The notes under the pieces: generated by a model | What the model was told of the DNA's origin: nothing | What the model saw: the letters and a program-made list of their open reading frames with translations, nothing else | Databases searched by the model: none | Made by a program: the position numbers and the translations under genes | Part shown: positions 17,785 through 29,356 of the stretch, in pieces | Numbering within the stretch: the stretch's first letter is position 1 | How the letters are laid out: every line of letters starts with the position of its first letter | Assembly: GCA_025174535.1 (NCBI GenBank) | Contig: JALBUN010000013.1 | Span: 62,001 to 126,000 of the forward strand | From: Cantharellus purpuraceus | Taxonomy: Eukaryota; Basidiomycota; Agaricomycetes; Cantharellales; Hydnaceae | Direction: 5' to 3' | DNA: 64,000 bases

Positions 17785-19858
17785 GTGTCGTGGAAGCTTA
17801 CCATCCCGCTCGCGTCAAATTCATCATCCTCCTTCTCCAACTTACACCAATCAGGGTCCACCTCCGACCCCCAACTAGACACCGAGCGCCGTGCGTCTTC
17901 CTCACGCGTCTTGAGCGTGTGGTCAGCTCTTGGGGACAAGTATGCACGTAGACTAGACCAAGACGACATCGTCGACTTGCGCAGCGGTGGTTTGGTCAAG
18001 AATCGCGGAGTGCTTAGCAGTAAAGATGGCACGTGGGACATTGGGTGTTTCGCGGATCCGAAGAAGGCTCAGGCCCACAAGGATGCTTCTCCGGAGGATG
18101 ACGAGGACGAAGATGAGGTTGGCGGGTGGGGTTCTGAGTCGGAGCTAGATCATCAGTTCAATCCCGTCCACGTTCCACCTGTGCGTGTACTTGACCCTGA
18201 GGATGCGAAGGACCTTCGAGAATTTATGGCTGCAGAAGAGGCTAGGAAATGCTTACAAGGCACTGATGATTTCAGCGAAGACGGTACAAGAGGTGGTGGT
18301 TATGATGCCGAATTAGACTCTCCCAGAGCAAGGCTCCTTCGCCAACGGTCTCGTCGTATCCAGCAAGTTCGTCGTCACTGTCTGTGGGAGGTAGTGCAGG
18401 CGCACTTCACACTTCTATCTCCACGATGGACTCATCGGTGTCTACGTTAGATTGGAACTGATTTGAGCAATTGTTCAGAACCTCTAGGTGCGGAAGGTGG
18501 CATGACTCCTAAGCCTCTACATGAATTCCCTCGTCGAAAGCAGACACCGGCGCAACTACGCACACCTCTCTCCCATTCGTCTATGAAGGAGTCGAAGGAG
18601 TCGAACATTCTTATGACTTCTCCGCGGCCTTTTCGCAAGCCGCCACTTCATAATCTTTTACCACCCTCGCCTGCGAAGCCTCGGAAGGCATCGTTGTCTA
18701 CGAGGAAAGCGCCTTTCCATCAACATTCGCGAGATGATGGGACACAGCCAGTGGCTCACTTATCGACTGGCAAAGGCAAAGATCGAGAAATGAGCCTCTC
18801 GCCGACCAAGAAACTCATAGCTGAGGCCACGTTACCTATACGTCTTGCCAAAACTCTCTTTAAACAGAGTGAGGACGCGAGGGTAAGCCGATATGTATAT
18901 TTTGTTGTTCCTTCGATTCGTGGGTTTATGTGTAGACACAGGCACAGGGTGAGAACGACGACGCGCCCAGAATGCCTGCTCAGCCTCGCCAAAGCTTATC
19001 TAAATCATCACCAGAGAAGGCTCCCACAGACATACGAGCATCGAAGCATCAGCAGCCGTCACCTTTGCCCTCGAAACGTGCTGGTTTTCCACGACAGTCA
19101 TCCTCGTACCACCTCCCTCCTGCACCTTCCCTCCCATCTCACGAATTTTGGCAACCCAATCAGCGATCTGCTCACACCCCCGCGCCCACTTTCCCGGTAC
19201 CCTATCCGCCGCCCCCCAACCATACTTGCGAGTCAAGCCTGTCCCCGCATCCAGAAGCACAGATCCATATTGCGCAGACGATGCAAAGTCTTAGCTATCT
19301 AGCCTTTGGCTCGCCACCAACACCATCTCGTCCATCCATCCCTCTCATCTTCACTCTCCGCATAGCCCTCCGACCCCAATGCAACCGCCCTCGTCATGGT
19401 CATATCCCACGCCGTATTTCCCTTATCAGAGTCCATTTCATCCTCCATGGTTCTATCCACACCCTCCATTTCCATTTCCTTACCCCTATACAACGCATGC
19501 AGATCTCGCACTATCATCGTCAATCCCTTCTCTGACCACCCCGGATGCGGTTGCCGAGCCTCCGTCCTCACCACCTGACTTATCGTCGTCTCCGCTTTCT
19601 AGAAAAGGAAAGAGAAAGAGGGTTTCATTTCCACAGGATGCCGTACAGTCCGAATCTGAGTCTGGGTCCAGTACGGGTACGGGTACGGGTACGGACGCAG
19701 GCGAAGAGGTTTTAGTAAGCAAGGGGAAAAGCGAGGGAAAGATCAAGGAGAAATCTCTGAATACTACTACACTGAATGGATGCCCCAGAAAGGATTTTAT
19801 AGGTTCGTCGAAAGCATCTGGGAGTCGCTCGAGAAACCTGTCGTCACATAGGAAGTGA
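17785..19858 (+). pseudogene. Scm3/HJURP-like CENP-A chaperone locus with shifted reading frames
   Basis: The first segment carries 'VWSALGDKYARRLDQDDIVD' and 'LRSGGLVKNRGVL', matching the Scm3 core pattern (helix, then DDIVDLR.G.IV.DRG.L), then an acidic run and 'PPVRVLDPEDAKDLREFM', as in fungal Scm3 proteins. Scm3 delivers the centromeric histone CENP-A to centromeres. The C-terminal part is Pro/Ser-rich and ends 'KRKRVSFPQDAV' to a TGA at 19856-19858. One intron is clear (about 18883-18942, GTAAGC...TAG). Beyond that, the coding signal changes frame near 18300-18330, 18450-18480 and 19310-19350 without good splice sites. No ATG fits the 5' end; an upstream exon may be missed. Other genes here show no such shifts, so this looks like a decaying copy, though unusual introns or sequence errors are possible. 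Confidence 0.6.
19672..19695 (+). repeat. GTACGG hexamer repeat (about 4 units)
   Basis: A short in-frame microsatellite in the C-terminal part of the Scm3-like locus, encoding a Thr-Gly run after 'SESESGSS'. Confidence 0.8.
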
Positions 19859-20065
19859 TAAACAGGGTTATGTTGTTGTCCGGTCACATAGGGTCAGGAT
19901 TATTGATCATCTTCGTTGGTAGTGCTGCTCATGTGCCTGTTTGTATGTATGAAGTTTAGGTTCAAATGAATACATCGGCAATTTGATTACAGTCGGTCCA
20001 GTATTAATATACCATCAGACCCCGGGATCTTAAACTTCGGGATGATTTGATAAATAGCTCAAATA

Positions 20066-20873
20066 TGTTAGGAAAAGATATGGAGGGGTGTGATGTGTGT
20101 GAAGAAAGGGGGTGAATGCTGAGTAGAAATTGAATGGTATGATTTGGGTGTGGAGGATGGTGTATGTGCAGTTGTATGTTAGATGTATTCAAATGGAATG
20201 TAGTCACCAAGTTTCAGGTGATTCGATTAAGAGCTGGGAGTTCTGCAAAATATTTGAGCAGAAATGGGAATAGCAACACTTCGAAAAAGTGTTTACTTAA
20301 TAGAAATGGATATAATAATCCAAATCATTCATAATTTGAGATAGCAATAGATGATGCAATATCCTAATGGGATATGCAAAAGATTTCAAATCGAATAGGT
20401 CGTTTAGGAGTTATTCCAGGAACGACAGAAAGTTGACACAAGCTGTTTGTTTACAGCTTGGAAGGGATTAAAAACAGTGAATCCAATGTGATTATGGTAC
20501 ATAGCTACACACATAATATACATTTTAATAATCACATGTAAAATGAGTCATAAATGATGTTGAAAATAATGAAGAAATAAATGATACTGTAAATTGTAAT
20601 ATGTGATGTCATAGGGAAAAACTTTTATAGAGAAAGGAGTTTTTACCCATTTGATTTGAGATTTATGATGAATGAAAATCATCATAATACCTCCCTTTTT
20701 GAGTAGTAGCCACCCCTGTAGAATGAAAGGATGGCTCACAAAATAAAATCGAAAATCACCTCCTCCTCATCCCTTAACCAAAAATCCCCAAACTTTTCAC
20801 AACTTTTCCTTATCATAAAACTCCCCCTTCTTACTCCAATAGGTTGTAATAGTACTTGAATAAATTCTTGACA
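20066..20873 (-). repeat. Solo copia LTR with AAATA target-site duplication
   Basis: The reverse complement matches the LTR at 734-1553 along its length, from TGTCAAG at 20873 to CCTAACA at 20066. AAATA lies directly on both sides (20061-20065 and 20874-20878), so insertion was clean and the internal region was later lost by LTR-LTR recombination. Numerous point differences and small indels from the 734-1553 copy suggest separate insertions. Confidence 0.9.
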
Positions 20874-20878
20874 AAATA

Positions 20879-22050
20879 CACAACAGGAGGACTAGTATAA
20901 AATAGATAGAACAGGTAGTCTTAGCGCTGACTGTTGGCGCTAGACTTATGTAATAGCCACAAACAAGTGCTCTGCACACCCCAAGCTCTGCAGCAATTCT
21001 CCGAGGTTGCAGTTTTTGCATAACGATGTGAGTAGACCAACAGCTTTGCGTTTGCCCCCAGTAGATGGTCACTCATTGTGAATGGATAATCATATGTGAC
21101 TAAGCCGATGTCTGGGCTGACGATCCCCGACCAGTGCATCGACTGGAAGTGAATGTTGACCTACTTCTTGAAAAGAATATATATAGTATATCTATTCAAA
21201 ATAGATTTCATCAATATTTCCCATTGTTCCTTTCAGAGAAACCCTAACCAGATTACTGTAAGTACATAATCTTTCCTGTTGTCGGTGGTGCTGCCTATAC
21301 AAATCATCCTCCTTCCACGCTTTCTTCTCCTATGGTTAGCATGTTCATAGGTTGATGAGTTTTGGAGCAGAGATCAGCCATCTGGCTGCACACACCATGC
21401 ATACACCACTCTACGGAGAAACTAGTGGGGTGGGAATCGCCCAATCCCTGAACACCTACTCCTATAGACACTGGAATCTGGCAAGGTCAAGGCTTCTAAA
21501 TGTTCACACGTTCCTGGACTCCACCATAATATCCTCGCATATTTCCGTGCACTCACCCGCTCTTGATCTGCTTTATCAGGCACACACATTTTCACATGGT
21601 GCATATCAAAAAGGACAAGGTGGTGTACATCTAACAACACAGGTTCTCTCAAAGGTCATGCATGCAGCCAGGAGCTAAAAATCTGGCAAAGTGAAATATA
21701 CAATTGATAGATGTGAGATGCACCCAGACTTTGAAAAACATCTATCGGTGCATCGGGGAGCTAAAAATATAGTACAGTCAATCAATGCAGCCAGACGTGG
21801 AATGCACGCTCTTGAAAAAAATAAAATTTGTCACCACTAAGGCAAAAAATGCCCAGCTAATAATATCCTCCAAAAAAAACAATACAGCCAGACATGGAAT
21901 GTGCGCTCATGAAAAAAATAAAATTTGTCACCACTAAGGCAAAAAATGCCAAGCTAATATCCACTGTACCAGCTGGCATTATCTCTTATCAGCTCTCATC
22001 TATTGAGTATCTTGTTGTTGTGGCCTCGTCATTCAGCATAGCCCTCACAA
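20879..22050. other. No gene seen; repeat-derived sequence
   Basis: No ORF with a recognisable product. The stretch from about 21660 contains recurring pieces 'GCAGCCAG' and 'GGAGCTAAAAAT' and a tandem duplication (21785-21960), and runs into a chromovirus LTR tail at 22051, so part of it may be a diverged LTR. Confidence 0.5.
21785..21960. repeat. Tandem duplication, two ~78-bp units at 97-bp period
   Basis: Unit 1 (about 21786-21863) and unit 2 (21883-21960) share 'AAAAAAATAAAATTTGTCAC' and 'CACTAAGGCAAAAAATGCC' with few differences; the intervening bases are A-rich. Confidence 0.82.
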
Positions 22051-22137
22051 TTTGATATTCTTCTCAGCTGTTCATTTCACAGAATTGTGGTGATTTAGAG
22101 TTTGTCCCAACACCATAATTTTGTGGGTTTCAAAACA
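22051..22137 (+). repeat. Chromovirus LTR 3' tail
   Basis: It matches the last ~87 bases of the chromovirus LTR (14793-14877), including 'GGTGATTTAGAGTTTG' and the end 'TTCAAAACA', with mainly C to T changes. Copia coding sequence begins at the next base, so the boundary is the true LTR end. The left side merges into unrecognised sequence. Confidence 0.8.
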
Positions 22138-22745
22138 TACATGCCCAGACATCACCTACGCTGTCCAACACCTGAGCCAATTTACATCTAATCCATCACC
22201 ACAACACTGGACAGCAATCAAACACATATTCCAATATCTCAACAGAACATGCAATTTTGGCACCATCTATACAAAGTCAGCAACCCATGAAATCTTTGGA
22301 TACTCAGATGCTGACTGGGGAAATGATCCATCAGACTGAAGTCAATCTCAGGATACATGTATCTGACCACTGGAGGACCAATCACATGGAGTTCCAAGAA
22401 GCAACCTACCATCACTCTCTCCAGCATGAAAGTCAAGTACTTGGCCATCTGAGCATCCTGTGAAGACATATGGCTGCATACCCTGTGAATCAAGTTGAAC
22501 ATACACCCCCCAGTTTATTATCATGTTTGCTGACAACTTATCTTTAATAGACTTTGTGAACAGCATTACATTCCATGCTCATAGACATTCAGCACCACTA
22601 CATCCACAACAAAGTGATCTCATGAGAGATTGTGGTGGACCACTGCACATCAGAGGACAACCTCACTGACATATTGACCAAACCACTCCCACAACCAAAA
22701 CATGAAGACTTGACCAGCAGGATCAGTCTATGCAAGGTTGAGGGG
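22138..22745 (+). pseudogene. Second copia element, RT/RNase H remnant
   Basis: Starts abruptly next to an LTR tail with 'TCPDITYAVQHLSQFTSNPS' and 'GYSDADWGNDPSD', then a TGA. Later pieces such as 'VVDHCTSEDNLTDILTKPLP' are in other frames. This is the C-terminal part of a copia pol with several stops and shifts. It differs from the copia element at the left edge and ends at a G-rich tract before a short LTR of its own. Confidence 0.85.
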
Positions 22746-22748
22746 GAG

Positions 22749-22913
22749 TGTTGGGAATAGAGTGATGACCAAACAGTGCCAGCAAGCCAATACAAACCTG
22801 ACATGAAGAATGTTCTAGCAACTTGTATAGCAATATATGTATCACTTTATGATTGAGTAATATACAAGTCCTCTCTTTTCCAACACCTCCAGACTCTGTC
22901 ACAACCCTTAACA
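22749..22913 (+). repeat. Short copia LTR, 165 bp
   Basis: Begins TGTTGGGAATAG directly after the polypurine tract GAGGGGGAG and ends CCCTTAACA. The length and TGTTG...AACA ends suit a copia LTR. It is unrelated to the 820-bp LTR family. Confidence 0.75.
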
Positions 22914-23297
22914 AATATATATTTATATTTATAAGAATTTAAGATATCCAAATTGTAACTCCCTGTTTTCTCATAGACAGAAAAATATTATATAATATCA
23001 TCATTCTGAATATGCATCTATGTGAAGTCTCATCTTCAGGGTGATGGGATGATGCCATTCAATTTGGATCCAGACAAGCCCATTCCATCTCCAAGAATTA
23101 GAAACACATTATTGACACAACTGAAGCTCAAGCAAGGATATGTGAAGCTGCTAGAGTACAGCTCCATCCTTGGCTGATGTCATTACAATATACACATACT
23201 ATTTGAGGGCTATTCCCCCTTCATTATCTGTGAATTAAGCTGTCTATTCAGTGCACGAACAATCGACGCATACTAAAAATACAAGTCTACTCCATCA
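22914..23297. other. No gene seen (AT-rich intergenic, VPS15 3' side)
   Basis: AT-rich start (ATATATATTTATATTTATAA) and no recognisable coding sequence; the right end is presumably the 3' untranslated region of VPS15. Confidence 0.6.
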
Positions 23298-26200
23298 TTA
23301 CTGCGCCTCTTCGACTCTCCATACCTTTACTACACCTGCTCTGTCACCACTGACAACCCCCCCTCTGAACGGAGAGTCTATACAGGCTAATGCAGTAATA
23401 CAGTCCTGATGCGCCTTTAATAAATTTTGCTGATGGTGAGTTATTAAATTCGTCCGCGACGCTGCACGCTGATTCTGGTTTCCAAACTGTGGACCGCCTT
23501 GCCGACTAGACATCTCAACGTGTGCCACAGCCTCCGCATTAGGGGATCGTACAATACTGCTCGCGAGTGTGGGTCACAGTTGGAAACAGGGGGACTATCA
23601 GGAAACTCACGTAAATGTCGGTCCCTCACCCTCGATCTCGCCCCCAGTCAAGACAACAGACTGTTCTGTTCGACTTAGATCCCATAGTCGAATCTTTCGA
23701 TCTTCCGATCCAGTAAGGATGAATCCCCCCCCGGTTTTCACTGCGCTCTCGGCCTCTCCTGCTCCATCCAACCCACTAAACTCGCTCCGAGGCATCCCTG
23801 CCAGTCCAGCGAAATCTGCGCCACCGATCATGGCACACACATCTGGCTGCGTCCAAGCAGAGGTCTGGCGCGACGACTCTGAAGATTCCGTCTCCATCGC
23901 CACTGAGTTACCGTTCTCCTGTACTGCTGTACGTGAACGGACGAAAGCGGCGATAGCAGCTGCAGGATTCTTCTCAGCACCCTGGCCGAGGATGGCGCCA
24001 CCTTCCGGTAGAGGTGTGTCTTCCTCGGGAGCAGATACGGGAGCATTCGATGCAGCCTCACGAGTTTCAAACGTCTCAACCAAAGTCGTCGTCTCAATAT
24101 CCCAAACCTCTACCAGAATTGTGCCTCGAGAGTTGCCAGGACTAGCAGAGCCTTGCAACGGTGGTCGAGCCTCGAGAGCGACCATGATCCAACGACCGCG
24201 ACCTTTTGTTGGATGTACGGTACACTTGTGTATACGTAGGCACCGGCCAGGTGCAATCACACCGGCTCTCCAACTCTTGATTAACAGACCGAAGCGTAAA
24301 TCCCAAAGGGTCAAAACTCCAGTGATTGTCCCCACGACCAACCATGCCTTGCGCCTGTCGATACACAAGGTCGTTATGGGTCCAAAATGCCGAGGGTTCT
24401 CCATGACTTGAATCATGCGCATGGTTCGTAGGTCCATCACCGCGATCGTGGCGTGCGTAGTTGCATAAACTATGCTCGAGGTCGATTCTCAAGGGTAATA
24501 TTCATCAGCAATCAATTAAAGGACAGATACCATCGAGGATCACCTGTATTATAATGTGACAGAGAAGTTATGTACTCTCCGACTTGATCTACACGATGCT
24601 CTCTGACGACTTGAAGTTTGCCATATTTGGGCAGAGATCCAGTCACTGACACATGCACACGCACAACATGGAGACTCCCATCGTCGCCTGCACTGGCAAA
24701 GCAATGAAGTCCTTCCAACATGCAGAGCGCTATCACACGCGCATGATGCTGAGAATATGTCTGTCGTGGCTTGCTAGTCACGTTTCGTTCAAGCCTCGCT
24801 GTATCCCAAACCTTGACGGTTTTATCGTCGGAGCAAGTTACGAAGAACGCATGGTCGGGTGCAACAACAATCCCGTTGATTGGACCAGAATGTGAGGTCA
24901 AATTCGCAATCAACGTAACCTCTGGGTGGCGGTTGATCCCGTGAAACGAGAAAGAGCTCTGTCGGGGCGTGTTGCGGCGGCGAACCGGACCAATATGTAT
25001 TTTGGGTCCGAAATCATGCATAGCTTCGCGAGAGGATTCGTGATACAACTGTTCAAGGAGATTATTGATCCCCGGATCTCGAGGTTCTGTCAAACGTAAA
25101 AACATATGAAATCAATATATTCGAAAACCTGTATTCAACGCACCAAAAGTCACAGAATGTGGTCTAGCTGAGTGTAAAGATGACCGGTGCTCTGCTCGTA
25201 AGGTACCAGCATTTGAAACAGGTGATGATCGTCCGGATGTAATTAAATCGTCGTCTCCAATCCGTGGGACAATGGGTGCCTCCAGAAGACCGACGGCATT
25301 TGTTCTTACTGACCCGACAGCCGCAGGAGCCTTCTGATTATCGGTGCTTCCGACATGTAGAAGGTTTCTCGGACGTAAAGATGAGCCGTCAACAGCACTG
25401 GAGACCACCGAGTCGGTTGGACTTGATGACCTAAGTTCCGCGCCAGGTGGTGGGTCTTGGCTGACCGGGGACGTGACTGTGCTAGGACGGGTGGAAGAAC
25501 TAGAAGCACGCCGCTCCCCATCTGGTGCATGGGTAAGCGAAGAAGAAGATCCGTTTACGACAGCCAACCTCCGTCGCAAGTCGTCAAAATGATTGATGTG
25601 TTCTATGCTCCCCGCACGTGATATACGCGGGCTTCCATAGACAGCAGTACCGCGGCCATAGCCTTCCGTGTGCAACCGACGAGGAAGACCTACCCGGGAC
25701 GATGGTTCAGAGGGTCGTGCACCAACAAAGACGGTTTGTGGGACGACTTTAAGTTTCTGAAGCTCGACGCTGCTGCTTGTCTGCGCCAAGATCTCGGGAT
25801 CCGACTCTTTCGTCCGAGCGGCAAAACTGACCAGGGTATGTTAGAACGACTCGAAAGTCACGCAGAGTTCTAAATCCCACCTTGAAATGACATTGGCAAG
25901 TTTAATAATATAATCTCGAAGAGCAAGAAGTTTCGACTCTTCCGCTGGTGTCATTCCGAGCTGCCGGAGCTTCGCAATATATACCTCATCTCTATTACAA
26001 ACAAGACTTTGAGGTCTGCAATAACCAATTTGTCGCACGAAAGAGGATACATACTCTTCAGTACGAGATACACCTGCGCGAGGTGAGCCCGATTTTCTGG
26101 CAGCGGCGAATCCCTCCTTTGCCGTCTCGGGCTTAGACGTGGGTTTACTTTTTGTACTCTGACTCTTCCAGAAATGCGTTTTATCCGCCTTCATTGCCCA

Positions 26201-29145
26201 GGTGACTGCTGCATCAAAAACTTGGCGAGACAACTAGTTGATATTTAATCATAGTTAAAGAAGGAAAGGGCAGCAAAGACGTCTGAACTTACTGGGGTTT
26301 TCAAAGTTAGGAGGAGACTCTGCTCGGTAATAGCCCGTAGGTCGGACCGAACAAAATGCCGTAAGGATGGATATAGAATGCACCAGACGTCCGTTGAGGG
26401 CAATTGCTTCGTTGCAGAAGCTATGAATGCAGAAGCACCTAACATGGGCTATTTGTAGGAACGGGAAAACTTCGAGTTCATTCACACATACCCTCTCTTA
26501 TCCAAATGTTCGGGTGATAAAGGAATCCAAGGGTGGCACTCATAAGCTCCCACAGGCGCATCCTCTGAAACAATCCGAGTTCAGATAAACTTGTCAGGGC
26601 AGCCAGAACACGTGCAACGACGGTTTCCTCCTCGTCTTCAGACCCTGCGTCAGTTTCGGATTATCATGTCACAGAACGAACAACCAACCAGATAGAGCTT
26701 GCACCATCAATGGAAAGATATATTCTTCGAGGCTCCGACCGCCAACGCATGCCGCAACGTCGACGATGCTCTCAAAAAAAGCATAGCGCAAAAGCCAATC
26801 TCTGTCATTGAGATAAGTAATCATGTGCCCAAGTAGCACGTCATTTGTCCTCTGTCTTCCCAAGAAAATGCAAAGGGACGAAACGTTGTGCAAAACTGCC
26901 CGTTTTACAACGCTAGAGGTGTCGACTAATAAGGCGACTAGTAGATCTTGAATTGATGCCTGAAGGTCTTGTAGACTAGCATCATACGATATCTTCAACA
27001 AACCATGTTGCTATTAGTTCATAACAGGGCATGCAGAGTACCATACCTCATAGAGTGCATCATCATACTCCTGAGTGTCTGCAAGCTTGAATGTGCCGTG
27101 AGCCTTCATTGCTTGTCCCATTTCGAGGTACCGGAGACTGGTATCTGCCAGAGGTGCAACACATTGTGCTAAAAGGCAACGCACAGATACGTCCAGATCT
27201 TTATATAGATAACGAATATTTGGGAATATATACTCGGGAAATATGGAAGCATTGGATGGTGTGATAACGTTCACAAGCATCAGCTGTCGTATACACGCAT
27301 GCGTCAGGTCATGCAAAAGATCTTATAACGTTTACCCACCACTTGCATCAGAGTTCTCAATGCTGCCCCTCGAACAATGGCTGCATCATCATGAAGCAGA
27401 TCGATAACATATGGTATCAGACGGTCCAATTTGGCCTCATCGGTCAACTGCGAGGACAACGCTAATAGCAAGTCCAAAGCTCTGACTTTGGAGCTGGGAA
27501 AGCTGCAATTGCGGATGTTCGCACAAACAAGAGACAACATAATCAAAGCTGGTCCGTCTGATACATGTGTTAATATAAGCAGAGAGTAAAACAACGAAAC
27601 TACCTTCAGGTGCGGCACGTTGATGTGTGGCAAGTGCGCCTTGAAGTTTGGAATCGCGGTTGGGAATATGTAGCTCCACTGGAAAGATATCTTCCAGCCT
27701 CCTGAAAGACCCGTTGGTCGGCAAAGAGTCCTCTCGAGCTTCTACAACAGTCTCTTCTACTGCCTCCGTCAATAGATATGGCTCAACGCTTTCGTATTCA
27801 GTCCAGATCTTGTCGATTCTATGATCGGAATCACTGGGTAAAGAGGAGGGCTCCGTGGAGTTATGTCCTTCCGCAACTGGTATTGCAGGTGATGTCTTTA
27901 TGAACAGGGACGTTGAAGACAATTCGTTGATCGAGGAGACGTAGTCATGGAGGAAGGAGTAGAAGCATTCGGGGAACGCAGACCCTCTTGATTTGAATAA
28001 GACTTGGTCAAAGGTTGGCCGAAGGGCTGGATCCAACGCGACCATGCGGAGAATCAAAGCCTGAGTGCTACATCAATATCGAAAATGAAACAGGTATAGC
28101 CTGTGACTTGCTCGGATGTCCTCGTCATCGATTGCAGCCAAGTGGTTCTCTAAGTTCAGTTCTCCAGCCCTGTACTTGAACAACTGGGAGAGGGTGAACA
28201 TGGCAGAGCCTTCCAAGAACAATTCCGCAATGACACATCCCAGACTAAATACGTCCATGGACTCCAAGACTTTTCCGTCACGCTTGTCGAAGTCAAGATT
28301 TGCCTTTTTCTTGCTTATTTCACTTCCAGCCACATAAAACCGTTCCGGTGCTATGTAGCATGTTCTCCGACCCGATGTGTCGAAGAAAAATGAAAAATCC
28401 GCAGGATCGTCAAGGGGAAGGAAGGTAGGCTTATAAGAGGCAAAATCGGTGAGATATACCCAGTTCCAAGAAGTCACAAGGATATTCTCGGATTTGATGT
28501 CGCCGTGAGAGATCTGATTGAAATTTGCATCGAGTGGTACAATCCGCGGAGGAGACAATAAGACATACATTACGCTTCCTGGCATCCCGCATGCCATTCA
28601 GCAATTGAAATGCGATCCATTTTTTTTCGATGGGACTCAGAAATGGCCGAGTGCTGTTGATTACAATCATGACACGCTCCCACAGCGTCCCATCAGCACA
28701 CACCTGATGCGGTCGTAAAGACTTCCTTCCAACCACTGGCGCACAAGATAACCCCCTCGGTCATTCTCCACAAATGCCTGATAGTTATAGACGTTCGAAA
28801 TATCCAGGAGTGCTTCTCTTTCAGCTGCATACGCTCCATGAAACTACAAGCAAACAGAATAATTGACAGTACTCTTACATTTGAGGCGACGAGCGTATGT
28901 TCGCAAGCTCAAGCCTGGGTCTGGTTTAATAAATACTTTAACCACAAGGGGCCCATTTCTATGGCCGCATTTGACCGTCTTCAGGAAGCGTGAAGAACCA
29001 AGGCTAGAAGAATTAAGGATATGATGTAGTGATATGGCACCGCCTACCTTTTGTCATAGATAATGTCCGAGCCTAGCTCAGATACAAAACTATCGAGTGC
29101 ACCACCTGTGCGAGTCGAAGTCGGACCAGATAGCGAATTTCCCAT
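23298..29145 (-). CDS. VPS15: VPS15, regulatory protein kinase-like subunit of the class III PI3-kinase
   Basis: The start ATG at 29145 gives 'MGNSLSGPTSTRTGGALDSF'; Gly2 fits N-myristoylation known for VPS15. The first intron starts GTAGGC at 29047. Next come 'LGSSRFLKTVKCGHRNGPLV', 'FHGAYAAEREALLD', 'STRPFLSPIEKKWIAF', the catalytic loop 'HGDIKSENILVTSWNWVYL' and 'TSGRRTCYIAPERFY', all hallmark VPS15 kinase-domain features, with 'TDF' in place of DFG. HEAT-type helices fill about 27630-26240. The C-terminal part (25100-23298) is WD40 repeats, including 'SDDKTVKVWD' and, near the end, 'GVVSGDRAGVVKVWRVEEAQ' before TAA at 23298-23300. The protein anchors and regulates VPS34 on endosomes and autophagic membranes. 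Many short introns; no frame damage seen. It shares a short upstream region with SerRS. Confidence 0.93.
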
Positions 29146-29356
29146 GCAGGAAGACGGTTGGTTGTCTTTAGGGAACAACTCGATTACGTATACTAGCAGT
29201 GGCGACAGCAGTGACCAGATACGTCACAGCTTCACGTCACAGTAGCACGAGCAGTCGTTTCGAGTCACCCAGCAGGATCTCGAGTCATCTAACACCACAC
29301 CATCCATTCTCACTACCCAGATATCAAGCATACCCAATCTCTCCTCAGCACTAAAA
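29146..29356. promoter_or_regulatory. Bidirectional promoter of VPS15 and SerRS
   Basis: Only 211 bp separate two start codons on opposite strands. It contains a direct repeat of ACGTCACAG (29221-29229 and 29234-29242); ACGTCA is half of a CRE/ATF-type bZIP site. No clear TATA box. Confidence 0.6.

Noticed and set aside
20199..20873. Solo LTR starting at TGTAGTCACC (20199)
   Set aside because: That boundary gives no target duplication; extending to TGTTAGGAAAAG at 20066 matches the other LTR copy and yields a perfect AAATA duplication.
23569..24411. 280-codon plus-strand ORF
   Set aside because: It is antisense to the VPS15 WD40 exon at 23607-24440, whose translation matches the family; the plus frame is a shadow.
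29063..29245. 60-codon plus-strand ORF in the VPS15/SerRS promoter
   Set aside because: It is the antisense of VPS15 exon 1 ('MGNSLS...'), which fits the VPS15 family and explains the open frame.
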